NCBI GenBank assembly: GCA_021793675.1 | Contig: JAJYSG010000002.1 | Location: 1-64,000, forward strand | Origin: Actinomycetes bacterium | GTDB taxonomy: Bacteria > Actinomycetota > Actinomycetes > Actinomycetales > Cellulomonadaceae | Direction of reading: 5' to 3' | Length of the DNA stretch: 64,000 nucleotides | Shown here: one piece after another, positions 39,401 to 48,245 of the stretch | Layout: each line of letters opens with the position of its first letter | How positions within the stretch are numbered: position 1 is the stretch's first letter | Made by a program: the position numbers and the translations under genes | Notes under the pieces: model-generated | What the model saw: only the letters and a program-made list of their open reading frames with translations | The model's database searches: none | What the model was told of the DNA's origin: nothing

Positions 39401-41699
39401 GTTGCCGTCGAGCGCGCCGCTGGTGCGGCTCGAGCTCGTCGACGGCACCGGCCTGCCCGGCGTCGAGTCCGGCATCGTCGACTCGACGCGCGAGGAGGTC
39501 GACCGGGTCGTCGAGCTGGTGCTGGACCACGCGATGTCGCACCCGGGGGAGTCGCTCGCGGTGGTCACCGCGACCGCGCGGCACGCCGACGCGGTCCGGG
39601 AGCAGGTGCTCGGCGAGGCGCGAGGCAACGCTGCGGTGGCCGCGCTGTTCGACGAGGGCCGTGCCGACCCGTTCGTCGTGGTCGACCTGGCCTCGGTGGC
39701 GGGTCTGCGGCGCGACGCGGTGATCTTCTCGCTCGGCCTGGGCCGGACCCCGCACCGGCGGGTGCTGCACTCCTTCGGCCCGATCAGCGCGCCCGCCGGT
39801 GACGCGCTGCTGCTGGACGCGCTGGGCAGCGCGCAGCACCGGTTGACTGTGGTCGCGTCCTTCAGCGCCCAGGACGTCGACCACGCCCGGCTGCGGGGAC
39901 CCGGGCCGGCGCTCCTCGTCGACCTGCTGGCGTTCGCGGAGCGCCGCGGGCGCGGCGACGCCGACCCGCTGGCTCCTGTCGTCCCGGACGGCGTTCCCGA
40001 CGACGTGGCGGCCGACGACACGCCGAGCACCACGTCCGCGGACCGGGCCGACGGTGCCGCAGGCGCGCAGCGGCCCGACCTCGCGCCGACCGCCGACGCG
40101 GCGCCCCAGGGCGCGACCCGTCCCGACGCAGCGCCGCAGGTCGTGGCCACCCCCGGTCCGGACGTCGCGCCGCAGGGGGACCGCGCACCCGATGCGGCGG
40201 TCCGCGAGGAGGCCGCGTCCGACGTCGCGCCGGATGCCGGCGTGCCGTCCCGGGACGCGGCGACCCCCGGCGCCGCCGCGATGGCCGAGGTCGCTCACCA
40301 GGACAAGCGGGCCGCGTCCGACCTCGCGGCGCACCAGCTGGCCCCAGCCGCGGCGGGCACGGCGGCCGCGCGCGGGCACGCGCTCGGCGCCACCGCGCCG
40401 GCGGCCGAGCAGCTCGCCCCCGCGGCCGAGCCCGACCGGCTCGTCCTCGACCTGGCGGAGCGGCTGTGGCGTCATGGCCTCACGGTCGAGGTGGACCACG
40501 GCATCCCCGGCGGGGTGCGGATCCCGCTCGTCGTGGGCCACCCTGACGTGCCGGACCGCTACCTCGTCGCGGTGCTGACCGACGACCACGGTTACGTCGA
40601 GGAACCGAGCATCCGTGTCCGGGACCGGCTGGTGCCCGAGCGCCTGGAGCGGCTCGGCTGGACCGTGCTGCGGGTCTGGTCGGCCGCCGCGTTCCTCGAC
40701 CCGCAGGCCGAGGTCGACCGGATCCGGCGGGCCGTGCACGCCGCCGTGCCGGAGCGTGTGGTGCTCCCGGTGTCGCCACGCATGGCACCGGTGGTGGACG
40801 ACGAGTCCGACGGCTGGGCCGCGTCGGGCGCCGTACCGGTGGTGGCGGCCCCGCCGACGGGGTCGGTGCCGGTGTCGGCGTCCGCGGCGTCGGCTGGTGC
40901 GCGCCCTGGCGCGTCCGGCGCCCGGTGGGCGGCTGACGACGCGCGCCTGACAGCCGATGATGCGCGGCCGGCGATCGACGATGCGCGGGCGGCGGCGGAC
41001 GAGTCGGAGTTGGCGGCCGACCGCGGGGCCGCGGCAACGGACGGCGTCGCGCGCGTCCCGATGACCGGCATGCTCGACGCGGTCGAGTACGACGTCGAGC
41101 CCTCGGACGTGCCGCCGACGCGTGGCCGGCGCGGGGCGCCCTCGTCCGCGTCCTCGTCCTCACGGGTGGCCGCCGGTCGCGGCTCCGACGCCGGGCGGGG
41201 CTCGGGTGCCGGGCACGGCTCGGGTCCCGACGACAGCGCTGCTGCCGGCCAGGGCGCTGCTGCCGGCTCGGGCACGGGCCGCGACGCGGACGCCCGACCC
41301 GACTCGGGTGTGCTCGACATCTCGGCGATCGTGCCGGAGGGCGATCTCCTGCTGCCCCGCCAGCAGTGCGGCGACGACGGCCCGCGCGCGCCGATGAGCG
41401 CGCCCGTGCGGATGCCGACCGGCGTCGTCCACGCGGTGCCGAAGCGGCCCCGCACCGGCGAGGTGCAGCTCTCGCTCGCAGTGCCGGCCCGCCTGCGGCC
41501 CGACATCCGCAAGGGCCTGCCCATCGGTGCGTACAGCGACGACCAGCTCGACGAGATGGCTGCATGGCTGACGTCCGACGGTCAGGAGCGCACGCGGGAC
41601 GAGCTCGCGGACGCGCTGCGTGCCGAGCTGGGCCTGACCAGGCGCACGCATCGCGTCGACACGGCCATCCGGGCGGCCGTCACGCGCGCCATGGCCTGA
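36474..41699 (+). CDS. Very large degenerate SF1-helicase-like protein with C-terminal restriction-endonuclease-like domain
   Basis: Uninterrupted ~1741 aa ORF; helicase C-terminal-like LRRDAVIFSLGLGRTPHRRVLHSFGPIS...LLLDALGSAQHRLTVVASF; MTES_1575-like VEVDHGIPGGVRIPLVVGHPDVPDRYLVAVLTDD...RVRDRLVPERLERLGWTVLRVWSAAAFLDP; start 36465 or 36474. Confidence 0.75.
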   Translation: MTAPASAAGAGAETPVPVTASDHEIPQVVLVDPPSPDELVEGMVATWRAGLVEAAGASTLADVDELGDAVLDLSAAHPSGLAQLFAGRPTRLSSLVREVAALGAARRRARQVAARATVYTQQFGIAPTSLAIGIATWVERTVPDVATDDVAALASATKGGAAKGGAGKAGRAPAGPATDDLPEPRVVHAPVLLRPVTLRARGAAEADYELALEPTIEVNPVLARALRARGALLDPGAVARATFTDTGFDPNGALARLASLGWAVLEDFQLTERVVVGTFVHPGQVIVDDLDALAGAVGRHEVLAALAGVDEARDRLSRPLPKPQAGDRDPQLDRGLGDLDPAQQHLLEVVATGAHVFVDAPAGTDVTGTLAALVADAAAAGRTVLYVPGHRRAAVALGERLERLGAGDLLLDVAPEAGWRSAATRRLLAAMTLEPPVVDDRSVSELQRALVAHREALRGYVRGLHTPRQPWNVSAYDALQELARLTSTRPTPRTTVRLDPDVARVLDGPARAKAAADLLRAGELGAYSLRPSDTPWYGAELRTAADAATALARIDRLLAVLPEVMARAEAAVADVGLTVPTTIAGWAAQMVLIDEVRASLDLFQPLVFERTAADLVAATASKAWRAQRGIEMGRLVRRRLRKQARDMVRPGRPVADLHTALLDVQRRRELWQEHCPGGGWPRLPDGLEVMEADFLAVRTDLDALDEVLATTPEGSGLAALPTADLLDRLTRLRAGAGALDTLPNRTALVRHLRGAGLGALVDDLAERHVPPAMAAAELDLAWWSTVFEQILALDPALAGYDGATLDALSTRYAQLDRAHVAGLVGPVRSATIKAMGSTMRQQREQAEGLFSELIEERVTSLRDVMARYPDVARRLRPVVAASPMLVPQVLPAARTVDLVVLDAATRTPVEVVVPAIARGRQVVVVGDARCASGSAVRELAEVLPHVELHADASRRDPWLTAFLVAHGYAGALRPTPLPSSAPLVRLELVDGTGLPGVESGIVDSTREEVDRVVELVLDHAMSHPGESLAVVTATARHADAVREQVLGEARGNAAVAALFDEGRADPFVVVDLASVAGLRRDAVIFSLGLGRTPHRRVLHSFGPISAPAGDALLLDALGSAQHRLTVVASFSAQDVDHARLRGPGPALLVDLLAFAERRGRGDADPLAPVVPDGVPDDVAADDTPSTTSADRADGAAGAQRPDLAPTADAAPQGATRPDAAPQVVATPGPDVAPQGDRAPDAAVREEAASDVAPDAGVPSRDAATPGAAAMAEVAHQDKRAASDLAAHQLAPAAAGTAAARGHALGATAPAAEQLAPAAEPDRLVLDLAERLWRHGLTVEVDHGIPGGVRIPLVVGHPDVPDRYLVAVLTDDHGYVEEPSIRVRDRLVPERLERLGWTVLRVWSAAAFLDPQAEVDRIRRAVHAAVPERVVLPVSPRMAPVVDDESDGWAASGAVPVVAAPPTGSVPVSASAASAGARPGASGARWAADDARLTADDARPAIDDARAAADESELAADRGAAATDGVARVPMTGMLDAVEYDVEPSDVPPTRGRRGAPSSASSSSRVAAGRGSDAGRGSGAGHGSGPDDSAAAGQGAAAGSGTGRDADARPDSGVLDISAIVPEGDLLLPRQQCGDDGPRAPMSAPVRMPTGVVHAVPKRPRTGEVQLSLAVPARLRPDIRKGLPIGAYSDDQLDEMAAWLTSDGQERTRDELADALRAELGLTRRTHRVDTAIRAAVTRAMA

Positions 41700-41749
41700 C
41701 CGCCGCCGCACCGCCGCACGGCTTGACCGTGGGGTGCCATGATCGAGCG

Positions 41750-42025
41750 GTGACCGAGGAGCAGCGCCGTGACGGGGCGCGTCGGCGTCGGCGCGTGGTG
41801 CGTCCCGCAGGGACGGTGGGAGGCGACGAGGCGAACCTGCGTTCGTCGTTGCCGCTGCCGCCGGCCGACGAGATCTCCTGGGGGCATGGCCCGGCGACCT
41901 CGGCGGCCCGCCCGGCCCCGGCGCACCGGGCACCCGATGACGAGGACGTCGGCTGGGGTGCGCAGGCGCCCGACTCCAACGACGACCGCCTGACCAGGGA
42001 CCTGCCGCCGCACTGGGGACGCTAG
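41750..42025 (+). CDS. Small hypothetical protein
   Basis: GTG start; VTEEQRRDGARRRRRVVRPAGTVGGDE...DDRLTRDLPPHWGR. Confidence 0.6.
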   Translation: MTEEQRRDGARRRRRVVRPAGTVGGDEANLRSSLPLPPADEISWGHGPATSAARPAPAHRAPDDEDVGWGAQAPDSNDDRLTRDLPPHWGR

Positions 42026-42203
42026 CCACCGCAGTGGGGACACGAGCCGGCGCGACTGTGGAACGTGAACCATCACACGGTGGACGCCAACCACCGCCCT
42101 GCGACGCCAACCACCGCATGGGATGGTGACCGCCGCACGGGAGACGGTGACGTCCGCGCGGGTGACGCCAGCCGCCGCTCCTCGGGCCAGTCGCGAGGCT
42201 CGC

Positions 42204-42782
42204 CTACTGCTGCTCGGCGGGTGAACCCGGGGTCTGCGGACCCTCGGGACCAAGGCCGCGGCCAAGGCGCCGGCCGGGACCAGCGGTGCTCCCGGCGGCC
42301 AGCAGGTCGCGGATCTCGCGCAGCAGCACAACGTCCTCGGCCGGTGTCTCCGGGGCCGGCTCCTGCCCGCGTGCCCGCCGCCGCGCGAGCGCGTTGAGCG
42401 GCAGCACGATGAGGAAGTAGACCGCCGCCGCGGTGATGAGGAACTGCAGCATGGCGTTGAGCACGGCGCCGGCCCTGATGGGCGAGATGGGGTGGGCCGG
42501 TGTGCTGGTCTGCCAGCTGTAGGGACCGATCGTCCAGAGGTCGGTCAGGTTGGGCTGGCCGAAGATCCATCCGACGAGGGGGCTGATGAGGTTGTTCTGC
42601 AGCGACGAGACGATGCCGCTGAAGGCGGCGCCGATGACGACGCCGACCGCCAGCTCGACCGCGTTGCCGCGGGAGATGAACTCCTTGAACCCCGCGAGCA
42701 CCGTGGCCATCCCGGACAGCCCCGCCCTCGCCTGGCCGGCGAGACGGTCGGAGGGACGGGGTGCGGGTGCGGCGTCAGCCAT
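42204..42782 (-). CDS. mscL: Large-conductance mechanosensitive channel MscL
   Basis: GFKEFISRGNAVELAVGVVIGAAFSGIVSSL...LITAAAVYFLIV. Confidence 0.95.
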   Translation of the reverse strand: MADAAPAPRPSDRLAGQARAGLSGMATVLAGFKEFISRGNAVELAVGVVIGAAFSGIVSSLQNNLISPLVGWIFGQPNLTDLWTIGPYSWQTSTPAHPISPIRAGAVLNAMLQFLITAAAVYFLIVLPLNALARRRARGQEPAPETPAEDVVLLREIRDLLAAGSTAGPGRRLGRGLGPEGPQTPGSPAEQQ

Positions 42783-42819
42783 GGGCGGGCCTCTCGAGCG
42801 GGGCAGGGGATCGTCGCGA

Positions 42820-43515
42820 TCATGACACGACGACCGCGAACAGGGCGCGAGAGACGCCCGCGCCGGCGAGTGCGGTCGCTTCGTCGGGCCCGACCGCCAC
42901 GAGCAGCGGTGCGGCGTCGCCGCCGGACGAGCCGAGCAGCCCGCTGCCGCCGGAGCGCGGCGGGGACGGCAGCACGAGAGCACCCCGGGCGAGGGGCACT
43001 CCGGCACCACCTTCGACCGGTGCGGCCAGCAGGTCGACCCGGTCGCCGGGGCGCAGCAGCGCCGTCATGGCGTCGTCGGCCAGGCGGACCGCGGCGACCA
43101 CGGTTCCGGGTGGCCCCGTGAGGTCAGTGCCGGCGAGCAGCTGTGGCACGAGCGGCATCCCCGCCGGGACCAGGACGGCCGTGGTCCGGCCGACGAGCGC
43201 GGCGCGGGCCTCGTCGGAGGCGACGGACCCGGCCACGGCGATCGGCGCCGGAACCGTGGCGACCCGCATGTCGGTGCCGGCGAGCGCCAGCCCTGCCGGC
43301 AGGTCGCGGGCCGCGACGAGCACGTCGGTCCCGGTCTCCGGCGCCGGCCGGAGCGTGTCGACCGTCACCGCGGCAGCGAGCGCGAGACAGGCGGCCGCCA
43401 CGGGGAACCGCCATCGCCAGACCAGCAGCCGTAGCCGCCGTCGCAGCGGGGGTGCGACGCGGGACAGCGGTGGCGGCAGGGCGGGCGGCAGGCCGGACAC
43501 GGCGCGACGACTCAC
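42820..43515 (-). CDS. SAF-domain protein (CpaB/RcpC-like)
   Basis: TM then VLVAARDLPAGLALAGTDMRVATVP...LRPGDRVDLLAAP. Confidence 0.8.
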   Translation of the reverse strand: MSRRAVSGLPPALPPPLSRVAPPLRRRLRLLVWRWRFPVAAACLALAAAVTVDTLRPAPETGTDVLVAARDLPAGLALAGTDMRVATVPAPIAVAGSVASDEARAALVGRTTAVLVPAGMPLVPQLLAGTDLTGPPGTVVAAVRLADDAMTALLRPGDRVDLLAAPVEGGAGVPLARGALVLPSPPRSGGSGLLGSSGGDAAPLLVAVGPDEATALAGAGVSRALFAVVVS

Positions 43516-43655
43516 GCGGCCACCCTAGGAACGGTGCGCCGGTTGCTCGTTGGTCGGCGCCGAACGGGCGCGCCGGACTCGGGGTCACCCGGGCTGTGGA
43601 CCGCTCGCACGCCGGCGCCGGCGCCGTCGACCGTCCGGACGTGGTGCGGCCGCGC

Positions 43656-43976
43656 TCAGGCGCTGGCGGCCTTGGCCACGCTGCCGCTGCTGGCGGACGT
43701 GGACGCAGCGGCGCCGGTCGACGAGCTCGTCACGGCGGGGGTCGACGGCGTCGCCGACGCGGTCGAGCCGGTCCCGGCGGCCACCGTCGACGTCGACGAC
43801 GAGCGGGCGTCGGTGCGGTAGAAGCCGGAGCCCTTGAACACCACGCCGACTGGGGAGAACACCTTGCGCAGCCGGCCCGCGCACTGCGGGCACACCGTCA
43901 GCGGGGCGTCGTCGAAGGACTGGTGCACGTCGAAGGCGTGGTCGCAGACCGTGCACGTGTAGGCGTAGGTGGGCAC
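43656..43976 (-). CDS. FmdB-family zinc ribbon protein
   Basis: MPTYAYTCTVCDHAFDVHQSFDDAPLTVCPQCAGRLRKVFSPVGVVFKGSGFYRTD. Confidence 0.95.
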   Translation of the reverse strand: MPTYAYTCTVCDHAFDVHQSFDDAPLTVCPQCAGRLRKVFSPVGVVFKGSGFYRTDARSSSTSTVAAGTGSTASATPSTPAVTSSSTGAAASTSASSGSVAKAASA

Positions 43977-44106
43977 TGGGTGGCCTCCCGGGTCGCATCG
44001 GAGTCACGCCGTACAGCGCCGGACTGGCACTCGGCATTCCCGAGTGCCAGATCTTACCGCGCCGTGCTGGACGCACCGCGGCGGCGTCCGCCTTCCGGTC
44101 GGGCGG

Positions 44107-44754
44107 TCAGCCCTGGACCGGGTGGAACCATGTGACGCCGGTGGGCGTGGCGACGCCGTCCACCGCCCGGTCGTGCGGGGCGCGCGGCAGCGGCTCCGCG
44201 TCCGCGTCGTGCACCTCCTCCGCGTACGTCAGCGCGACCACGGGCGTGCCCGGGCGTGCCGCGCGCAGCGCGCGGTCGTACCAGCCGCCGCCCTGGCCCA
44301 GCCGGGTGCCGGCGGTGTCGACGGCGAGGGCGGGGATGAGCAGCACGTCGGCGTCGGCGATCGCTTCGGCGCCGAGCGTCGGGCCGCCCGGCTCGGGTGG
44401 CCGTCCCGGCGCCCGCTCCTGCAGGTCGTCGGGCCCGGCGTACTCCGCCCAGTCGCGCTGCAGGCTGCTGCCGAGCACGGGCAGCAGCACGCGGATGCCG
44501 TGCGCCGCCAGCGCGTCGAGGAGCGGGCCGGTCATCGGCTCGCCGGGACGTGCGGCGTAGGCGGAGACGCAGCGTGCCACCGCGACCTGAGGGATGCTCA
44601 GCGTCACCTCCGCCAGAGCCCGCGCGTCCGCCTCGCGGGAGCGCGCCGAGCGTTGCTGCCTGGCCTGCCGGATCCGGCCGCGCCACCTGTCCTTGAGCTC
44701 CTCGATCTCCTCCTCGTCCGGGACGTGGGGGTGCTCGCGGGCGACGCTGCTCAT
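44107..44754 (-). CDS. 5-formyltetrahydrofolate cyclo-ligase
   Basis: DVLLIPALAVDTAGTRLGQGGGWYDRAL. Confidence 0.92.
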   Translation of the reverse strand: MSSVAREHPHVPDEEEIEELKDRWRGRIRQARQQRSARSREADARALAEVTLSIPQVAVARCVSAYAARPGEPMTGPLLDALAAHGIRVLLPVLGSSLQRDWAEYAGPDDLQERAPGRPPEPGGPTLGAEAIADADVLLIPALAVDTAGTRLGQGGGWYDRALRAARPGTPVVALTYAEEVHDADAEPLPRAPHDRAVDGVATPTGVTWFHPVQG

Positions 44755-44765
44755 GCCGACCAGTC

Positions 44766-46178
44766 TCACACCTCGCGGTCCCAGGTGGGTGCGTCGCCAG
44801 GCCCGAGCCGCGTGCCGTCCTCGACGAGGCCGGGTGCGCCGTCCTGCGTCAGTGTCACGTCGCCGTGCACGCTGACGCCGGCTCCGAACGTGATGTCGCC
44901 CACCACGGCCAGGCGCCGCGCATGGCGCAGCGACGGCGCCCCCGCGGGGAAGTGCGCGTCGAACGCCGCGATGGTCTGGAACGACGCCGGGTCGAGCTCC
45001 ACCAGCGGCGCCGGGTCCACGGTGAGCTCGAGCGTGTCGTCGTCGTGCAGCACGTACGCGTCGGAGCGCAGCAGCAGCAGGTCGTTCGTCGTCTTCACGG
45101 GCAGGAACCGTGCGCGGGGCACGACGATGGCGGTCGCGCCCTCGAACACCTCGATGGCCGCGCCGAGGGCGCACTCCAGCTGGACGACGGTCGGCGAGGC
45201 CTTGTCCGACGGGTCCACGTGCTTCTCGTTGCGGATGAGGGGCAGCCCGAGCACGCCGCCGCGTTCGGCGAGGGTGTCCCGGAGCACGCGCAGGTCGAAC
45301 CAGAGGTTGTTCGTGTGGAAGTACGGGTGGTGCTCGGTGTCGGTGAAGTAGTCCATCTCGTCGGGCGCCGTCTGCGCGGTGTCGCGCAGGATCAGCCGGC
45401 CGTCGGCCTTGCGGACCGCGAGGTGTCCCCCCTTGCGGTCCGCCGGGGTGCGGCGGCACAGCTCGGCGGCGTAGGGCGCGCCCGAGGCCGCGAACCAGCC
45501 GGCGATCCGGGCGTCCGGGGCGGCACCGAGGTTGTCGGCGTTCGACGAGCAGGCGTACCGGAAGCCGGCGTCGAGCAGCGCGTCCAGGACGCCCGACGAC
45601 AGCAGCGACGGGTAGATGTCGCCGTGCCCCGGCGGGCACCACTCGAGGGTGGGGTCGGCCGGCCAGCTCACCGGTGTCAGGTCGTCGGCCCGCAGCTTGG
45701 GCTCCTGCGACTGCAGGAAGTCCAGCGGCAGCCCGTCCACGGCCAGGTCCGGGTACGACGAGAGCGCGGCCAGCGTGTCGTCGCGCGTCCGGAAGGAGTC
45801 CATGAGGACCAGGGGCAGCCGCACCCCCCAGCGCCGCCGGGCCGCACGCACCTGCCCGACGATGAGGTCGAGGAACGTGCGGCCGTCGCGCACGGGCAGC
45901 AGCGACTTGGCGGCGTGCATGCCCATCGAGGTGCCGAGGCCGCCGTTGAGCTTGATGACGACCGTGCGGGACAGCGCCTCGCGGGCCTGCTCGTCGGCCA
46001 CCTCGACGGCGTCCAGCCGCGGCGGGTCCAGCAGCGGGCCGATGGTGTCCTCCCGGATCAGCCCGGTCGCACCGGCCTCGAGCTGCCGGTAGTAGTGCTC
46101 GAACACGTCGATGGCGACCGGGGCGACGCCCGCCGCAGCCATCTTCTCCCGCGCCTGGCGCAGCCCTTCGTCGCTCAC
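44766..46178 (-). CDS. UTP--glucose-1-phosphate uridylyltransferase (UDPGP type)
   Basis: VVIKLNGGLGTSMGMHAAKSLLPVRDGRTFLDLI, PPGHGDIYPSL, NADNLGA, NEKHVDP. Confidence 0.93.
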   Translation of the reverse strand: MSDEGLRQAREKMAAAGVAPVAIDVFEHYYRQLEAGATGLIREDTIGPLLDPPRLDAVEVADEQAREALSRTVVIKLNGGLGTSMGMHAAKSLLPVRDGRTFLDLIVGQVRAARRRWGVRLPLVLMDSFRTRDDTLAALSSYPDLAVDGLPLDFLQSQEPKLRADDLTPVSWPADPTLEWCPPGHGDIYPSLLSSGVLDALLDAGFRYACSSNADNLGAAPDARIAGWFAASGAPYAAELCRRTPADRKGGHLAVRKADGRLILRDTAQTAPDEMDYFTDTEHHPYFHTNNLWFDLRVLRDTLAERGGVLGLPLIRNEKHVDPSDKASPTVVQLECALGAAIEVFEGATAIVVPRARFLPVKTTNDLLLLRSDAYVLHDDDTLELTVDPAPLVELDPASFQTIAAFDAHFPAGAPSLRHARRLAVVGDITFGAGVSVHGDVTLTQDGAPGLVEDGTRLGPGDAPTWDREV

Positions 46179-46284
46179 GGCCCCCACGCTACCGACTCGC
46201 GCCGCCCCGGCTCCCGGACGTCCCGGCGTCCCGTCGGCGCTGGGCGGCCCACGCTCCGGCGACCAGGTGGCACGATGGCGCCTC

Positions 46285-47514
46285 GTGAGATCGGTGCAGG
46301 ACCACCTGGCCGCCGTCCTGGCCGTCGTGGCCCCGGTGGCACCGCTCGACGTGGTGCTGCACGACGCGATGGGCGCCGTGCTCGCGGAGGACGTCACCGC
46401 GGGTCTCGACGTGCCGGTCGTGGCCGTCGCCGCACGGGACGGGTACGCGGTCGCCGCCGAGGACGCGGCGTCGCTCGTGGTGCGCCTACCGGTGGTCGAC
46501 GACCTGCGGGCCGGCGCCCAGCCCGGGCTGCGACTCGTGCCGGGCCAGGCGGTGCGCGTCGCCTCCGGCGCGCCGCTGCCGCTGGGTGCGGACACCGTGG
46601 TGCCCGTCGAGGAGACCGATCGCGGCACCGCCTCGGTGGCGATCGCCGGTCCGGTCCGGGCCGGGCAGTGGGTGCGCGGCGCGGGCGCGGACGTGCGCGG
46701 CGCCGACGTGGTGCTGCACGCCGGCACGCGGCTGGGTGCCCGGCAGCTGGCGCTCGCGGCCGCGATGGGGCGCGGTCGGCTGCGGGTGCACCCGACGCCG
46801 CGCGTCGTGCTGCTGTCCGTCGGCGACGAGCTGGTCGAGCCGCCGACGAAGGGCGCGGCGGTCGTCGGTGCGCACACCTACGAGGCCGACGGGCACGCAT
46901 TGGAGGCCGCGGTGCGGGACGCCGGCGCCGTCCCGGTGCGGGTGGGCATCGTCCCCGACGACCACGGCCGGCTGCGCGAGACGATCGCCGACCAGTTGGT
47001 GCGCGCGGACCTGGTCATCGTGTCCGGCGGGCTGTCCGAGCTCGCCGGCGACACCGTCAAGGACGTGCTCGCCGGCGTCGGGGACGTTCGCCTGGACCAG
47101 GTGGCGATGATGCCGGGACGCCGCCACGGGTTCGGCACGCTGGGCGCCGGGTTCGGCCGTGACCGCGACGTGCCGGTGTTCGCGCTACCAGGTCACCCGG
47201 TGGCGGCGCAGGTGGCGTTCGAGGTCTTCGTGCGTCCGGCGCTGCGGGCGATGGCCGGTCACCAGGAGCTGTACCGCTCGTCGGTCGCGGCGACGGTGGA
47301 TGCGGGCTGGGAGTCGCCGCCCGGGCTGCGCCAGTTCGTCCCGGCCACGGTGCTGGGCACGCCCGACGAGGGGTACGCCGCCGCGCCGCTGGGAGATCCC
47401 GCCGCGCCGTCGGTCACCGCGCTGGCGCAGGCGAACGCCCTGGTCGTCGTGAACGAGAAGATGACGCACGTGCGGGCCGGACAGGTGCTGCACTGCCTGG
47501 TGCTGGAGGGATGA
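46285..47514 (+). CDS. moeA: Molybdopterin molybdotransferase
   Basis: MoeA architecture: VPVVAVAARDGYAV, GADTVVPVEET, SVGDEL, VSGGLS, PVFALPGHPVAA. Confidence 0.92.
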   Translation: MRSVQDHLAAVLAVVAPVAPLDVVLHDAMGAVLAEDVTAGLDVPVVAVAARDGYAVAAEDAASLVVRLPVVDDLRAGAQPGLRLVPGQAVRVASGAPLPLGADTVVPVEETDRGTASVAIAGPVRAGQWVRGAGADVRGADVVLHAGTRLGARQLALAAAMGRGRLRVHPTPRVVLLSVGDELVEPPTKGAAVVGAHTYEADGHALEAAVRDAGAVPVRVGIVPDDHGRLRETIADQLVRADLVIVSGGLSELAGDTVKDVLAGVGDVRLDQVAMMPGRRHGFGTLGAGFGRDRDVPVFALPGHPVAAQVAFEVFVRPALRAMAGHQELYRSSVAATVDAGWESPPGLRQFVPATVLGTPDEGYAAAPLGDPAAPSVTALAQANALVVVNEKMTHVRAGQVLHCLVLEG

Positions 47515-47521
47515 GCTCGCG

Positions 47522-48127
47522 ATGGCGACCGGCTGGCCCGCGGTGCTGACCGAGGGCAACGTCACGCTGCGACCCCTGCGGCGGTCGGACTCGCACGCCT
47601 GGCTGGCGCTGCGTGCCGACTCGGCCGCGTGGCTCGAGCCGTGGGACGCGACGAGCCCGGTGCCCGCATCCGGGCCGCGGCCGACGTTCGGGCAGTTCGT
47701 CAGGTCGCTGGCGGGGCAGGCGCGGGCCGGCGCAGCCCTGCCGTTCGCCATCGAGTACGGCGGCGAGCTGGCGGGCCAGCTGACGGTGAGCTCCATCGCG
47801 TACGGGTCGCTGCGCTCGGCGGCCATCGGCTACTGGGTGGGCCGGCGCGTCGCCGGGCACGGCATCACCCCGACGGCCGTGGCGCTGGCCACCGACCACT
47901 GCTTCTTCGTCCTGGGCCTGCACCGGGTCGAGGTCAACATCCGGCCGGAGAACGCGCCGTCGCTGCGCGTGGTGGAGAAGCTCCAGCTGCGCGACGAGGG
48001 GCTGCGCGAGCGGTACCTGCACATCGCGGGCGAGTGGGCGGACCACCGCACGTTCGCTCTCACGGCGGAGGAGGTCCCCGACGGGCTGCTGGCCCGCTGG
48101 CGGCGGCTGCGCCCGTCGATGACCTGA
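47522..48127 (+). CDS. GNAT-family N-acetyltransferase (RimJ-like)
   Basis: VTLRPLRRSDSHAWLALR...IGYWVGRRVAGHGITPTAVALATDHCFFVLGLHRVEVNIRPEN. Confidence 0.93.
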   Translation: MATGWPAVLTEGNVTLRPLRRSDSHAWLALRADSAAWLEPWDATSPVPASGPRPTFGQFVRSLAGQARAGAALPFAIEYGGELAGQLTVSSIAYGSLRSAAIGYWVGRRVAGHGITPTAVALATDHCFFVLGLHRVEVNIRPENAPSLRVVEKLQLRDEGLRERYLHIAGEWADHRTFALTAEEVPDGLLARWRRLRPSMT

Positions 48128-48245
48128 CGCCACCGCCGGATCGCCGCGCGTCTGCACGTCGCCGCGTCGGCATTCCGCGCGTCCGTTCGGCGACACGCCC
48201 ACGCGCGTCACGAGGAGGCACGAACCGCGCCCCTACCGTCGTCGT

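Noticed and set aside
36345-40739. Minus-strand ORF of 1464 aa
   Set aside because: Shadow of the giant plus-strand ORF; biased R/H/G composition with no recognisable domain
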